From: Yamagishiella unicocca
Lineage: Eukaryota; Chlorophyta; Chlorophyceae; Chlamydomonadales; Volvocaceae
Assembly (NCBI GenBank): GCA_003116995.1
Contig: BDSL01000011.1
Coordinates: 992,001 to 1,056,000, forward strand
Direction: 5' to 3'
DNA length: 64,000 nucleotides
Below are positions 46,748 through 60,074 of this stretch, one piece after another. The translations under genes were made by a program, and so were the position numbers. The notes below the pieces were generated by a model. The model saw nothing but the letters and a program-made list of their open reading frames with translations, did not search any database and was not told the DNA's origin. Numbering within the stretch: position 1 is the stretch's first letter; every line of letters starts with the position of its first letter.

Positions 46748-49501
46748 GGGCGACCGTGAAACAGCTCCCCACCTTCGAGGAGGTCAAGATGGGGTGGACG
46801 GCCCGGACGGTCCAGCAAGGCAGCAGATCAGTGATTGGGCATGCTCGCTAAATACCGGCTTGCCGTACAGCTAGCAGACATCCACATTCCACCGGGCTCA
46901 CTTCTTAAATATATACCTGACATTCGTATTAATTGGAACATCTAGCGCGCACGGCCAGTGCACCGCGAACAAGGGTTATGGCATTCAAGGTGGTAGCACC
47001 CAAGCGGACCGAAGTGGACGTCCCAGCTGAGCGGCTTTGCGTGAAACCCGCTGAGCTGTTTTATTTCTAGTGGAATTTACGCTTAATATAACACGAGAGC
47101 TTCTAATTTTCCCTTAGGATGTGGATGCCAGCTATTGCACTGTTGCGCAAAGGTGCGCAAAGATGCGAAAGGTGCGCAAAGGTGCGAAGACATTCCGATC
47201 ATGCTCCCTTGCTAGCGAGCGCGTGGTCGCCAGTAAGAAAGCATCGTTTGCTTGTCTAGCGCGCAAAAGGCGTGCCATGTGTTCCCCATGCTCCCAGGGC
47301 AAATACATAACCGGTATACCATTACTCCATGATCGATAAACATGCCCTTAACTTCGTATGCATGGCATATTGCGCGAGAGCGCCCATACGTGGACATATA
47401 GCTGTCTGCTCGCTGCACGGTACACCGGTAAAGAGCGAGCATGCTCGATGCCCAGTCAGGCCCAGTACGGTTGCTTGCTGCGCCTAGCAGATTGTTCCTT
47501 GCCTGAGCTTGGAGGAACGCGGACAAGCGGCAGTCCTGAAGCTTCAGAAATGCTACCGATATGTGCTGCGTTTGGGATTTGTATCATGCTGTTTCCTGAG
47601 CAAAAAACGCCGCTATGGGCTCGCTGCGGAGTCGGGTTGTCGCTCTTACGGGGGGTACTCCCGATAAAACAAGTTGCAGGGCTTGCTGCAGTCATGGACG
47701 GGAATCGTGTTGCCGTGGCTGGTGCTGAAACTTGGCAGGCAGAGGAGGTATGGGCACGAGCGAGGAACCATAACATATAATACAAGCGCATGCTTTCGCA
47801 CGCATGCATGGGTTTGTCACGTAGTGGCGTTCAGAAGCGCACATACTATGTAATGGAGCTTGCCTGCAAAGACGCAATCGCTATCAGGACATGGCCGCTT
47901 ACGCCAAAGCAACTGTAATTACTGTATGGGGGCCTCCGCTCCCTGCGTACAGCCTGATGGGGCTCACGCGGAACCAGTGCACGGGGCTGGGGTGCGTCCT
48001 AGCGTGCTAGGCACTCGCCACCGCTCCGAGACCACCCTCAAAACTTTCGTTTCCAGATTGTCAGTCGGACTGAGCAGCAGCAGACACGTCTGAACCGGCC
48101 TCCTTCGTCCTACTCGTCTGGTAACAACCTGCGAAACCGACGGATGCGCTCCAACCCTTCTTCAGCACCGTCCGGCCGGGCTCATGCAGAGTAAGTCCAG
48201 TATGCTCATGCAGCACCAAGGCCCCAGTTCACGAACTGTGCTTGCATCTATTAAGTCGTTTAAAACCATAATAGCAAAACTCCAATGATGCCCAAATCCT
48301 TCCAAATTCGAACATTCGGTCGTCTGCAAAGAGGCAACCGCAATCCTTCTGGATTTGCCCCCACCGTCGCATCCTCAAGCAAACGTTGCTCGTCTTAATG
48401 GCTTCGCGCCAAGGTCGTACGTCACCTTGTTCGCGCCATATCATGTCGTCTTAAAGCCTATGTGTTCAAATCAATGGCAATTCGGAGGTCCATGAGTCAT
48501 CCGCCGTAATGCCCTAAAACGCCTGCTGCCGACCTACATCAGCGTGCCTAGTGACTAATGAATCCCCGGGTCTAAGCCTTAAAAAGAGCATGGAACAAAT
48601 GGTGGGCGGATGAGGACGAAGTCCGCGAGCAGGACGCAAGGGGCACGGCCGTCATTGGCGGCGTCAACCCCCGAGTGTAAGGAAACCGAAACACAGCTAT
48701 GCCAGCGCGGGTGACTACAAACACGCGCCCGCTTGACAATATGGCTTCGATCAACAACGAGGCCGGCAAAGTATCAAAAGTCAGGTTTCATAACTGGAGG
48801 AGCGTCAAGGAGACGCCCAGCCTCAGCCCGCCGGTGCGGTAATCGGCGGGCCATGAAATACCGTGCTGTACGCATCATAGCTTCAAACAAGCACGTGTGG
48901 TGAAGGAAGACAAATCAGCTTTGATTAGAGAGGTAGAGAGAGGGCCCAAAGAAGAGGATAATAGGGCAGCGATAAGCCAGCCCATGAAAGCGGTATCCGC
49001 TCGACTATGGAGGACAAACGTCGGGCAACGATGCACCAGCGGCAACCCGAATCAACAAACACGGCTAGCCATCAGCTCCTCTCGTCCGGCTTCCATGGCG
49101 TGCTAAGCGCCGCCAATGAAAGGACGGCCGGGCTCAGAGTCGGCTCTGCCGCTACCATTTGCCGGCTTAGCTCCACCGCAGCGCCCTATGCATCTGCTTG
49201 GGGTACCGGCCAAAACACAAGACAACACCCCTGACCGGTCTGGATCACACGATTGCCCGGGAGCACCAACATGGTGTCTCCATTGTCCTAGTTCCAGCGT
49301 CAGCGTGTGTTTATGCGGGCCATTATGGCATGCAATTGACAGGTCCTTTCTACCGCCAGGGCGGCTATGCCCCTTCGGCTTGCGGGCAGCTCTGGGCGGA
49401 CTCGCTATAGACCTAACTGGGGCCCTTCGCCTACGGCTCTGAACCACGCATACACCAGCGCAGTATTATGCAGGTCATTGGCAATGACCCCTCCTCCCGC
49501 A

Positions 49502-49640
49502 GGCAGCGCCTCCAAGTTGCTCGCAACTAAGTCGGCTGGGTTCGGTAGTATCTACTATTATGAAGAGCAGCGCGGCTTCACTAACCTCACCGTGACGGAG
49601 AAGACACCAAACCGGATGAAAGGCAAACACGCCTGCTTAC
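49502..49640 (+). CDS. Exon-like segment, uncertain
   Basis: After an acceptor-like CTCCTCCCGCAG the plus strand is open and reads AGFGSIYYYEEQRGFTNLTV and onward. Its composition is unlike the surrounding random frames. No donor or partner exon was found, and the segment overlaps the expected 3'UTR of the RWP-RK gene on the other strand. Listed only as a candidate. Confidence 0.15.
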
Positions 49641-49641
49641 A
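49637..49641 (-). terminator. Probable poly(A) signal of the RWP-RK gene
   Basis: TTACA on the plus strand (TGTAA on the coding strand), about 240 nt past the stop codon at 49879. Confidence 0.4.
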
Positions 49642-49878
49642 TCGCCAGGCCGCTGAAACACATTTTCGGCCTCAGAGATGCAATGGTTTATTAACAACAC
49701 CTCCGCACACATCCCAACCAACACGAGTACGTGAAAGACAAGTCCTCCCAACGACTAGAACCGCCGTACGACTGACACTGCCGTAAGACTAAGGCCCACT
49801 TGCCACCTGCCCCCAGCAGCAGTTCATTGCACTGGGGCTTTCATAGCTCCAGTAACCTCCGATGTACCTCTTTCACTG

Positions 49879-52800
49879 CTAATGCCTACCCCTGCCTCCA
49901 CCACGACCTGGCGCCCTCCCAAACCCGCGTCCGGAGCTGCCATGTTCGCCCCTTTGTTGTCCTTCCTCCTGCCCGCCATCATCGTGTAGCTGTTGTTGTT
50001 GCTGTAGCTGTTGCTGTTGTTGTTGATGCAGCTGCTGCTGCCTCCGCATATGCAGGGCTGCAGCAAGCAGTGTCAGCTGCTGTTGGCCCTGCTGCTGCTG
50101 CTCCGCCGCCCCTGGTCGTTCCCAGGGAGGCAGCAGCGACGGCGCCAGTACACGCAGGTCAACGCCTCCTCCGCTGCCGCCGGCTGCAGCTGTGGCGTCA
50201 TGACGCGGTTGCACGGGTCGATCGGGCGCAGTAGCGGGGGCAGCATCTTCGGTGGCGGCAGCGCCGGGATAGCTGGAAGCCGCTGGCTGCTGCTGCGGCA
50301 GGAGAGGCTGGCAGAGCTGCATCTGAAAGCCCCCCGCCGATCCACCAGCCCGACTGCCGAACGTCAGCCGGAAGAGGGGCGGGTTCAAGCCCGCGGCGCC
50401 AACAGCACCAGTGCCCCCGGCAGCGGACCCCTCTGCAGGCACTTCAGCGAGCGCGACAGCCGCCACCGCATGTGCAGCTTCTATGTTAGTCGCGGCGGCG
50501 GTGACCGTGACGTCGGGTTGCTGCTTAGCAGCACCGGGACCGGACCGTTGCGCCGCAGCACCGTGTCCGCCACCGGCCCCAACCATCGCCGCCGTGGTGT
50601 CGACCCGCAGCCCTGAGGGGTGTGGCAGTGGAGCCGGATGCACCGACGACGTGCCGACCGCCGCTGTAGTAATGTCGATGGAGGCTGTACTCGTGGTCTT
50701 GTCGCTGCTGCCGCTGGTTCGATCCTCGGTCACCGCCACGGCCACCTGCGCGCCTGCGGCGCCCGACTGGCGGGCCCCAGACGCATCTGGCGCGACGACG
50801 ATGCCGGCATCGAGCGCAGCCCCAGGCGTCTCCTGTTGCTGTTGCTGCTGTCGTCGTTGGTCGTGCTGCCGCAGTAGCTGCTGATCCAGGCGCTGGCGAG
50901 GCTGAGCCACTGCATCCGGGCTAAGCTGTTGCTGATGTGGCGGCCCGGGGTCCGGCGCCTGCTGTTGTGCCTGGGAAGCGTCGCCACGCGCTCCAGCAGT
51001 GCCGACGGTGGTGGGCGAAGAGGGAAGCTGCGGCGGGTCTGCGGCCATGGCGCCCACTCCCGGCGCCGGCCGGGCTGCGTGCGCTGACGCGGGTGGTGCA
51101 GCGGCCGCGGCAAGGGGCGCGGTCGCGTCAGCCGACGTCGCAAGACGGGAGGTCAGCCTCGAGGGGCTGCTGCACCATGTGTCGTACAGGTACTGCAACT
51201 CGATAGGGCTGCCGCTCGGCTGAGCCAATGACGGAGCCGAACCGCCAGAAGCAGCGACCGACGCCGGAGCGCCTGCCACGGCCGGTGGCGTTGAAGCAGA
51301 TGGCTGAGATTTAGGTCGAGCACGTGATGCCGCGGACCCTGGGATTACCGGAGGGCGCATCGGCAGTGCTGCTGGCAGCTCTAGGGGACCTGGAGCTGCG
51401 TCAGTAGCGGTCAAGCCTCCCGGTGGTGCAGGATGTCCAGCCGCCGCGATGACGGGCGCCCCGGGCAGTGCCTCGGCGTCCAGTCGCAAATTACCGAGCG
51501 ATCCCAGCACAGGTCCAGCATCTGGATGCACGTCCGGAGCCCTCAAACCACTCTCGCCGAGAGGTCGCTGCTGCTGTTGCGGCGTTTGGCCCGCGTCGTG
51601 ATGGAGCTGATGTTGCTGCTGTTGCCGCCGGCGTACGGCCTCATCCGCCTGCTGCTGCGGGGGCGGCGTCTCCGACAAACGTGACGGCAACACCGACTGC
51701 ATGTGGGCAGGAGTTGACGTTGCCGACGCGTGGCCAGCGCCCCCCGGGGCAATGCTGGGGTGCGGCTGTGGCGGCAACAGCGGCGGGGGCTGCGTGCCAG
51801 CGGATGGACTGTGCGAGCCCCGCGGCTGTGAGCCTGTCGACCCCCGCGGCAGTAGCTCAGTAGCTTGGGACGACGTAGGCTGCGCCCGAAGTCCACTGGT
51901 GGCAGCAGCACCAGCAACCGCACCTCCGGCTCCCCCGCCTGAAGCAGCAACTCCGCCGCTGCCCCGCTGCCCCAAAAGCCCGAGAGCCTCCAAGAGCTCC
52001 TCCCCTGCACGCGCCGCCGTCGCCGCTGCAGCTTCGTCCCGAGCGGGGCATGCGGGGGAGGCGCTGACGGGAGGCAGAAGCGCATCCGGCGAAGCCACGG
52101 GGGGACTGGAAGCCCCAGCCGGCGCCGCAGCTCCAAGCTGTTGGGAGCCCCTGAGGCTCAGCCTGCCATCATCCGCGTCGTAATGGCCTGCGGGGTCACC
52201 AGCGGCGAGGGGTGCAGACAGTGTGGTGGCGAGCATGCCGGAGCCGGCATCCATTGTGCCGCTGGCGGCGGCACTGATGTCACCGCCAGCGGGATGCGCG
52301 TCCACAGCGGCTCCGCCGCCGCCGATCAGCATGGCCACCCGCTCCGCCGCCACGCCCCACATCGCCGCACTGCTGCTACTGCTGCTGTGGCTGACCACCC
52401 GCATCCTAAATTCCGCTGCTGCTACTGCTGCTGCGTCTCCGCTCGGCCCACCGCCGCCGGCCGCCCCGGCCACAGCGCCAGGCTGGTGAGCGAGCCCACT
52501 GCCTGTACGACCCCCACCCCCCTCGGCCTGCGGCTCACCGGGCTGTGACCGAAGAGGCTGCGTTGGCGTGACTGCCGGTGCCTGCAGGGTAGGACGGACT
52601 CCGTGTGCCATGGTGATCGTCGGGGGCGCAAACCTCGCTGGACCGCCGGCCCGAGTCGCAGATGATGGCGCAGGGATGTTGATCGCGCCCGCCACGTGCG
52701 GAGCACCGCTGCCGCCAGCGCCGCTGCCGCCAGCACCGCTGCCGCCAGCGCCGCTGCCGCCGGGATGGGCAGCCGCTGCACCGCCACCGCCGGCAGGGCC

Positions 52801-55800
52801 GCCGAACGCCGTGGCGGCAGCGGCTGCGGCAGCAGCAGTAGCCGCCGCATGCGCCTCTTGAGGCTGGTGCTGCGGCATAGGTGGCGGAAGGGAGCTTAGG
52901 GCCCGGAGGGCGCGCTCCCTTACCGACATGAACGGCTCCTGCTGCTGCTGCACCCGCTGCTGCTGCCCCTGCAGGAGGTCTCGGTGCAGCAGTTGAGGTT
53001 GCTGCTGAAGCTGCTGGGGAGCCGGCTGTTGAAGTTGCTGCTGGGGTTGCGGCTCATGCCGCCAGCCGCCTTGCCCGCCGGCGACGAGGTCCTCTTCGCC
53101 TTCCACGCCGGCGCCTCCAAGCATCTGCATCCGCGAGCTGTCCACGCTCCCGCCGTCAGGCGGCGCAGCGCTTCTGCGGCCGACCAGAGGCGGTGCCTGA
53201 GATTGGACGCGCGGCTCGTTCTGTGCGGGGTAGGTCCCCCTGCCGTCGAACCCGTACGACGGTGCAGATAAGGCGCTCCGCACAGGATCATAAGGCCCGG
53301 GTGAGGCGGCCCCGACCTGGCCAAGCGAGGTGCCTTCCGTCTGCACTGGAGCCAGCTGCCGTCGCCGATCCTGAAGGTGAGGCTGGGCCTGCGCTTGATG
53401 AGGGTGCAGTTGCCGCTGCGCATGTTGCTGCTGCAGTTGCTGGAGTTGCTTCCGGTGCGCTTGCTGCTGCATGTGCTGCGCTTGCGCCTGCTGTTGCAAG
53501 TGGTGCGCTTGCGCCTGTTGCTGCATGTGCTGCGCCTGAGCTTGCTGCTGCAGCATCTGCTGATGCGCTTGCTGTCGGTCGCTCAAGTCCGAATGGCGGG
53601 GTGAATTGGTTGCGGCACTGGCGGAGCCAAGCTGGGTGGCGGACGATACCGCGGTTGCGGGGGTAGGAGCAACGGAGCTGAGCGGACGACCGGGCAGCAG
53701 GCCAGTTGAACGTTGCTGTTGGTCAAAATCATGGCGCTGGGGTTGGCGCTGGTACTGTTGATACAGGCCAAAAGGCGTCTGCGGGGTTGAGAGGAGGCCC
53801 CCTGGCGTGCTGCCGTACGCGTGGGCTGCTGCTGCGGTGGGAGTGGCACGGGGGGCAGACATGGCAGGAATAGCTGCCGACGCCGCTGGGCCGAAACCGG
53901 TGGCGATTCGGCTTACGCCTAGTCCAGGGTTGTGGGCGGTTGCAAGGCCTTGGCCGATGGGTATGCCCGTCGACACCAAGCGAGAACGTTCTCCCAGATC
54001 GCCGGAGAAGTTGCCAGTCCAGCCATGAGAGCCCGGGCCACGCTGGCGAGCGGCTTCGGAGGCAGCCGTTGGCGCTGTCGCTTCCGTCGGCGCATTGGCG
54101 GCGGTGGGACTGGGACCCGCTGGGTGGCGCAAGGTGGCGGACTCGGAATAGCTGGGACCCATAGTTTGTCCGGGTGCCGCAATCGGGCTGTCGCCGATGG
54201 CGCCGCGGCCAGGCTCAAACCAAGCGATGTCGCGGACCTGCCTCGGGACGTCCGCAACGGCCGTCGCTGCAGAGAAAGAGGGCGCAGCGGCGCTCCTAAT
54301 TGGAGCCCCGGCCGCTGCGGAGTCCACGGGGCCCTGGGCTGCGGGGATGTGCGATTCGGTCCGGCGGGGCGGGGCGCCGGCGGCTCCCGATGTCCGGCCC
54401 CCTCGCATGGGGTCCTGCGAGCTCCGAAACGCCAGCCGCTCCTGTTGCAGCACATGCCGCTGCATCATCATCTGCTGCTGCTGCTGCTGCTGCAGCAGCG
54501 CGTGCTGCTGCTGGGCGTACAGCGGATGATGCACAAGCTGCGGGTAGCCGGGCTGCAGGAGGTAATCGGGGTGCTGCGGGTGGAGGGGCTGCGAATGCGG
54601 GGTGTGCTGCGCGTGCTGTGGATGTTGCTGCTGCTGCGGGTGCACGCGGCCTGATGACCACATGCCCGGGCCTAGGCTGCTAGGCTCGAGGCCCAGCATC
54701 CCAGGCGCAATGCCTGCGCCGCCACCAGCTCCTCTGTAAATTGGCCGCAGACCTGCCTCGGGCATCCTCGGCGCCCTGGTGCTGCGCGCCGTCATCGCCC
54801 CTGCCGGTGGCGGCCCGAACAATCCGCTCGCCCCACCGCCGACTCCAAAGGCCCACGTTGCCGACGGCATCGACATGGACGACGGCAGCAGCCCCTGTAT
54901 CCTGGATCCACCCGACCAGCGCTCTTGCAGCTCCTGCTGAGGAACCGAGCCCGCTGGGTCTTGCTGTTGGTGAGGGAGCGGAGGCTGCTGATACGGTTGC
55001 TGCTGCAGCAGGTGCTGTTGCTGGAGACCCGGCATGCTTTCCAAGGGCAGGGATGAGTGCCGGGTAGGGATGGACGTTGGGGGCATCAGGCCGGAGGGAG
55101 ACCACGGCTGCTGGTGTTGAGGCTGAGGCTGCCACGCCTCGTGCTGTCGCCATTCGCGATGTTGTTGCTGCAGCCACCCTTCCGATTGTGCTGCCGGCGA
55201 TGCTGACGGCCTCAACCCCTCTTGCGCCTGCCACTCCTGTTGCTGCTGTGGCTGTGGCGGCTGCAGCTGCTGCTGCAGCTGCTGCTGCAGCTGCTGCTGC
55301 AGCTGCTGCTGCTCGTCTATCCAACCGTAGCCCAAGGCGTTTGCTGATGCAGCAGTTCCCCGGGTGGACGTCGGCGGCCCTTGCTGATCCGACGTGGGCG
55401 CCATATCGCCGTACTGCAAGGCGCCGCCACGCGATCCGTCGTCGCCCGCGCGATCACCGCTAAGCACCGCTTCGAGCACATCGGAGTCCTCCCACCACTC
55501 GGGGATTCCGCCGACGTCTTCGCCGACATCACCGGCAGAGGCCGAGGCGGCGAAGGGCAAGGCGGCGCTTGCGTCCGCACGGTTGTCACCGTACGACTCA
55601 CTCATCGGAGCGCTGCCGTACGGCATTGACGCCCCAGCGCCACGTCCAGCGGTTGCGCTCGATGTTACCGTGGGGCCGCGGGCTGACAGGAAATCCGTTG
55701 CTGATCCCCGCCCTGCGCCTGGTGCCGTTAGGGCGGTGGCTGCGTCCGATGCGGAATGCCAACCTCCAGCGCCACCGCCACCGCCATGTGCGAACGGGAC

Positions 55801-58780
55801 GTTCTCGCGCTGTGTGGGGAACACTGAGGAGGGGAAGGTGGCAGGCGAGGCGACGCTTGCAGGCCCCGTCGGTTCTGCTCCGAAACCGCCGTGCATTTCG
55901 CCGTACACTGGTTTGGGAAGCAGCCTTGATGCGGCGGCGGGAGCGGCGGCCTAAAGTGGCAAACAGGCATTGAGGGTTGCGGCGGTAGGTCAGCTAGGTG
56001 GATAGGGAGGATAATGGAGCCGTGCCGCCTCCTGGCAGCATCTGCGAGCTATGCCCCATTCCTCGCGTCTTGGCGGCCTATGCTTGTCCCTCCTCCCAGC
56101 ACCATTCTGTATGCAGCCCTGCCACCCCTTTGACTTGCCTGCGGTTCGGGCTGGTACTGCATCTGTGCAGGTCCGCTGTGGCTCCCATACAGCTGCTGTT
56201 CTTGCTGTTGCTGCATGGGCCGCATTTGCTGCGGTGGCGGTGGCAGTGGCGGCAACGGGAGCTGTCCTTGCGGCTGCGGGTCGGTTCCTGGCCCTGGTGG
56301 ATTCCGTGGGCGCAGCTTCAAGCGAGTCCGTTTCTGCTCCTGCATGCCGACGCCGCCCGGCTCCAACAGGCTGCTCGAGTCATCTCGCCGCTCCCGCCCG
56401 CTGCCTCGTCCACTGCCCGTGCCAGGTTCGCCAGACACATCCGGCGTTGCGCTGGCCATACCAGAAGCCAGGCCCCCAGGCGCCGAACCCGTACTGGCGC
56501 GCTGTTGCTGGCGCTGCTGCCCGGGATCGCGCCTGCTGCCGCCGCCTTCGCTACGATCGTCATCGCCGCCGCCGTTGCTGCTGCTGCGACTGCTGCTCCG
56601 GCTGTTATGGCCACTGCTTGCATCAGCTCTGCTGCTGGTCAATGGGAGGCCGCCGCCGCCACCGGTTCCCGCATGCCGATGCACTTCCTCCTCCTCGTCC
56701 TCCTTGCCATCGTCGCTGCTGTCATCATCAGTCGCGTCCTCAGGGCTCGAGCTGCCGTCAGCTGCTCTCCGCCGCCGCCGCTGCACTCGCCGCGCCGAAG
56801 TGACGTGGCCACCTCGCGGCCGCCTCTGCTGCGGCGCCGGCTGGTCAGACTGCCGCTGACGGCGGCGCGCGCCAACATTGCCAGGGACCGACCCCGCAGC
56901 AGCGTCAGGCGCGGCTACTCCCCTCGCAAGACCGGCCACCTGACCTCCAAGATCCACTTCCGCCGTTCGGCGCCGTTGTCGTGGGTTTGTCCGAGGGCCC
57001 CGGGACCCCCCTGCCACATCCTCCTCCTGCTCCTCTTCTTGGTCGCCATCGTCCTCGTCGCCCCCGGCCTCCCCTTCGTCGTCCTCCTCGTCATCTTCCG
57101 CGTCGCCCACCCAAGCACCAGACCCGCTGCTCAGTTTCTGCTGCTTGCGCTTCTGGTATCGCACCTGGTCGCGACAGTGCACGAAAGAGAGGCAATTGAT
57201 TACTCCTTACTCTTGAATGCGGATTTTCACCAGCCGCCAACGCACCCAACCCCGCCTTGCCGAGCTACCTACTGGCTGCCTGGACACGGGGACCTGCGGG
57301 CGGATGCGCCCAGCCCATATGCGTGTCCGACCCAGATGGGACCGACCCAGATGTGCACGTGCGGTCCCAATCACAGATCAGATCCTGCCTGACCTTGTAG
57401 ACGTTTTTGCGCATGTCCTCAAACTCCCTATCAAGCGGTTTGTCGGGATCCTCCAGCACCATAGCCACCTGCTCTTCCAGTTTAACCAGCATCGTCTGCA
57501 AGGATGCAAAGAGGGTGCGCTGGCTCAGTCTCATGGTTGATTGCGCCCCCCAACCCTAATGGTCGATTACTTCCCAGGCCACATTTGCACCGCCAAATTT
57601 GCCTAAGAATCACGAACACCTGTGTACCCGGCACGGGGCCAACCCGGAAGCACTGCCGGCACAGCCGGCGACTTGGCCCTTACATATTTTTGCACTTGCG
57701 ATCACTGGCCATGTGCCCAGAGTGGTACTGCAAATAAGTCATGAGCCCCTGTTGTTCTAGATGCTGACGTGCACCCGAACAGGCAACAGGAAGTCGGCCC
57801 CCACCTGCAGGTCCTGTGGAGATAAGCGACCATCGTTCTCAAGGTGTGTACGCAGTGCGGACAGTGACTGGAGCTTCCTTTGAGGCCAGCGGGAGACGCC
57901 ATGCTCCCTACAGAGCCTCTTGAGCTTAGACTTATTAACCCCAAGCCGTTCGCTGGCATCCTCGACCGGCAGGTGGAAAAACTGCAAGGGAAGGGCGTAA
58001 GCGGCAGGACTAGGGTCAAAGGGAGGAGACCCGCAAATTATACGGTCCCAGGTTTTTCATTATTATCTTTGTGTATCCGCAAACTGGCACCAGTTGGCGG
58101 TGCAGGGATCCCGGGTTGCCTATGGTACGATAGAAGCGCCGCCCTTTTGGCGGGGGAATTCGCTCGCTAACCACAGCGGATCAGGTGGCGAGAACGGAAA
58201 AAGACTGTCCGACAAGACGTTAATCCGCAGATGTTGTCTATGATTCGACAGCATAGGGCGCTCGACTCAAATGCGACCGGCTTCCGCGCAGGCATCATGG
58301 GCATGCGAAACGCCTGACCGAAAACCACGCCACCAGAGATGCGTAGACTGCCTTTCACCACTTGCAAGACGTTGGTGAAATGAATATGCCTCGCATACCT
58401 CTCGAATCTGAGCGAGCGAGGGGTCCGTCTGGGATGTTTTGGCACCTTGCTTCCTTCCCGCCGAGCGTGGCGGGCGCTGAGCGCCTCGCATCAATTGCCC
58501 TTGAAAGGTTCAGCTCCCCATCTCCCCTACATGATTGGCGGGGTGTAAGGTGTTCCAGCCTGGGGCCGGAGGTAGGGCACGCCCCAGGGGTCCCGAAAAT
58601 CAGTATGGAGGACCCAGGAGCCGAGGGTCTGGCTCTTTTGTAACAGGTATCATTTCTTCCAGGTGGAGAAAACTGACCTTGTGAGCAAAACTGTTCGACG
58701 TGTTGCAACTTAAATTGCCCTTCCCTGGAGCTTGACAAGGAGGACTGCGTATTCGCCGGACTTATGTTCGGATAAACCAT
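49879..58780 (-). CDS. Giant RWP-RK-domain transcription factor
   Basis: RWP-RK proteins are plant/algal DNA-binding regulators; known members control nitrogen response (NIT2/NLP) and sex or germ-cell fate (MID, RKD). The exon at 57805-57981 encodes FFHLPVEDASERLGVNKSKL, then RLCREHGVSRWPQRKLQSL: the helix-turn-helix core with the RWPxRK signature. Next come 57394-57495 (acidic/basic helix, MLVKLEEQVAMVLEDPDKPL...NVYK), 56126-57164 and a 6-kb exon 49879-55907. Phases balance and give 2,448 residues. After the RWP-RK region lie an acidic run (GDAEDDEEDDEGEAGGDEDD), Arg-rich clusters that may be nuclear signals, then about 2,000 residues rich in Gln, Ala, Pro, Ser and Gly with many poly-Q runs, ending in a Gly/Arg tail (GRAPGRGGGRGRH). 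A likely first exon, 58691-58780 (30 codons, ending FKLQHVEQ), completes the expected helix before FFHLP, but its 3' edge lacks a GT donor. In-frame introns inside the 6-kb exon cannot be excluded. Confidence 0.83.
52705..52765 (-). repeat. 15-bp coding repeat, Gly-Ser-Gly-Ala-Gly
   Basis: Within the long exon of the RWP-RK gene, a CGCCGCTGCCGCCAG-type unit repeats about four times and encodes GSGAG repeats. A flexible linker is the likely product. Confidence 0.75.
55256..55315 (-). repeat. Coding CAG-type microsatellite (poly-Gln/Leu)
   Basis: CTGCTGCTGCAG units repeat in tandem and encode QQQL repeats near the start of the long RWP-RK exon. Similar but less regular Gln tracts recur near 49985-50035, 53390-53580 and 54430-54520. 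Confidence 0.8.
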
Positions 58781-60074
58781 TTTTACATGTTATCTCCAGT
58801 TCGGCTGAAGTCTGAATCCCTTATCTTTCCGCCCTGTAACCGTCAACGACCTGGCGTCATCTCGTGTTCTCGTCAATGGAGGGGGAGCATGCACCAGTAA
58901 CGTATAGGGAGCCGACATTAATCCTTTTCCAATTGCTTTCAGTTATTAAAGATATGTTTTCTTGCCGGTCCTGCAGCGCGACAGTGCGCCTTGAAAAATT
59001 CTTGGATGTGCCGTATGGTGGATAAAAACATATCCCACCAGCCTTAGATTGTGACTCTGTACCCATGAAGCAAGTAGAAGGCGAAGGTGTGCGGGGAAAT
59101 CTGCAAATACGGCATACCGACGTGTGACTTGAGACTTCTTGTGACGTTGGGACTACGGCAAATCTTTCAGCTTCCACGCAGCACCAACTTTTTATTTGAG
59201 CGGACGACAGATTGCGCCCGCGTCTTTCATCGACATTGGTTTCTGCATCTTTGAAAGCTCTACAGGTTCCGCGAAACCATTGCATACGTTGTAAGTGTGT
59301 GTGCATAACGTTAAGACGAGAATCCAGAAAAATGGTGGATCCAAGCGCTGCCTCATACCTAGCTGTGTGGGCAGCCACACAGAACTTGTGCACAGCTTCT
59401 CACTCAAAAGTACTTTGCGCGACAACATTTGCGTCTTTGTGAATGACATGTTTTTGGGGAATCGGGCAGCTACCTACAGGTCATCACTTTGAGCCTTGCG
59501 AAAATGTGCGCAAACGCAAACAGCTTGCGTGTGCACTCAGCTAAGAGCACTGCAACAATCGCACCGCTGTGTTCTTACCCAGCGATTTCCATCCTAAATA
59601 TGGATATGGGCATGTCTACACACTACCTGGTACAGTAGTCCACGGAAGCGAAGGTGGCGCCAAAGTATGGCCTGGCCCGACCTCACATGAATAAGGTCGC
59701 TAATCCCAACGTAAATGGAATAACGAAGGCCCGAGCTTTGTAGGCCACCAACTCCCCATCTGGCTGTTACCCTCCCGCCGTGATATCCGTATGAGCACGA
59801 ACCCGCCCCCTGGCCTTGCCTGGCCTACCAATTTGTAAATCCTTGCATATCGGCAAGCTACCACCTGCCTGTCGTCATGTTTTCCCATTCCGTGCAGACC
59901 CCACGGGCAAAGAAGCCCACCGACCCTTGCGTACCCGTTTCTTATGGGTTTTGAGCACATTAAAAGAGGCACCTGGCCTATCACGCGACCAATGTTTTCC
60001 TTGAAACGTTGCCAGATATAGCTTACCGACAAATGAACCCAGCCCCTGCCCACCTTAGTACGTGCCCATCGCAG

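Larger units (their letters stand above)
45156..49878. other. Intergenic, 3' flanks of two genes
   Basis: This lies between the 3' ends of paralogue B (plus) and the RWP-RK gene (minus). No firm gene. It contains the second copy of the 9.9-kb repeat (46345-46403), a hydrophobic minus-strand ORF (46499-46747), the probable RWP-RK poly(A) signal (49637-49641), and an exon-like plus-strand segment at about 49502-49640. GCGCAAAGGTGCGAAGA-like short repeats lie near 47145-47190. A palindrome CGTACGGCCGTACG lies near 45470-45483. Confidence 0.5.
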
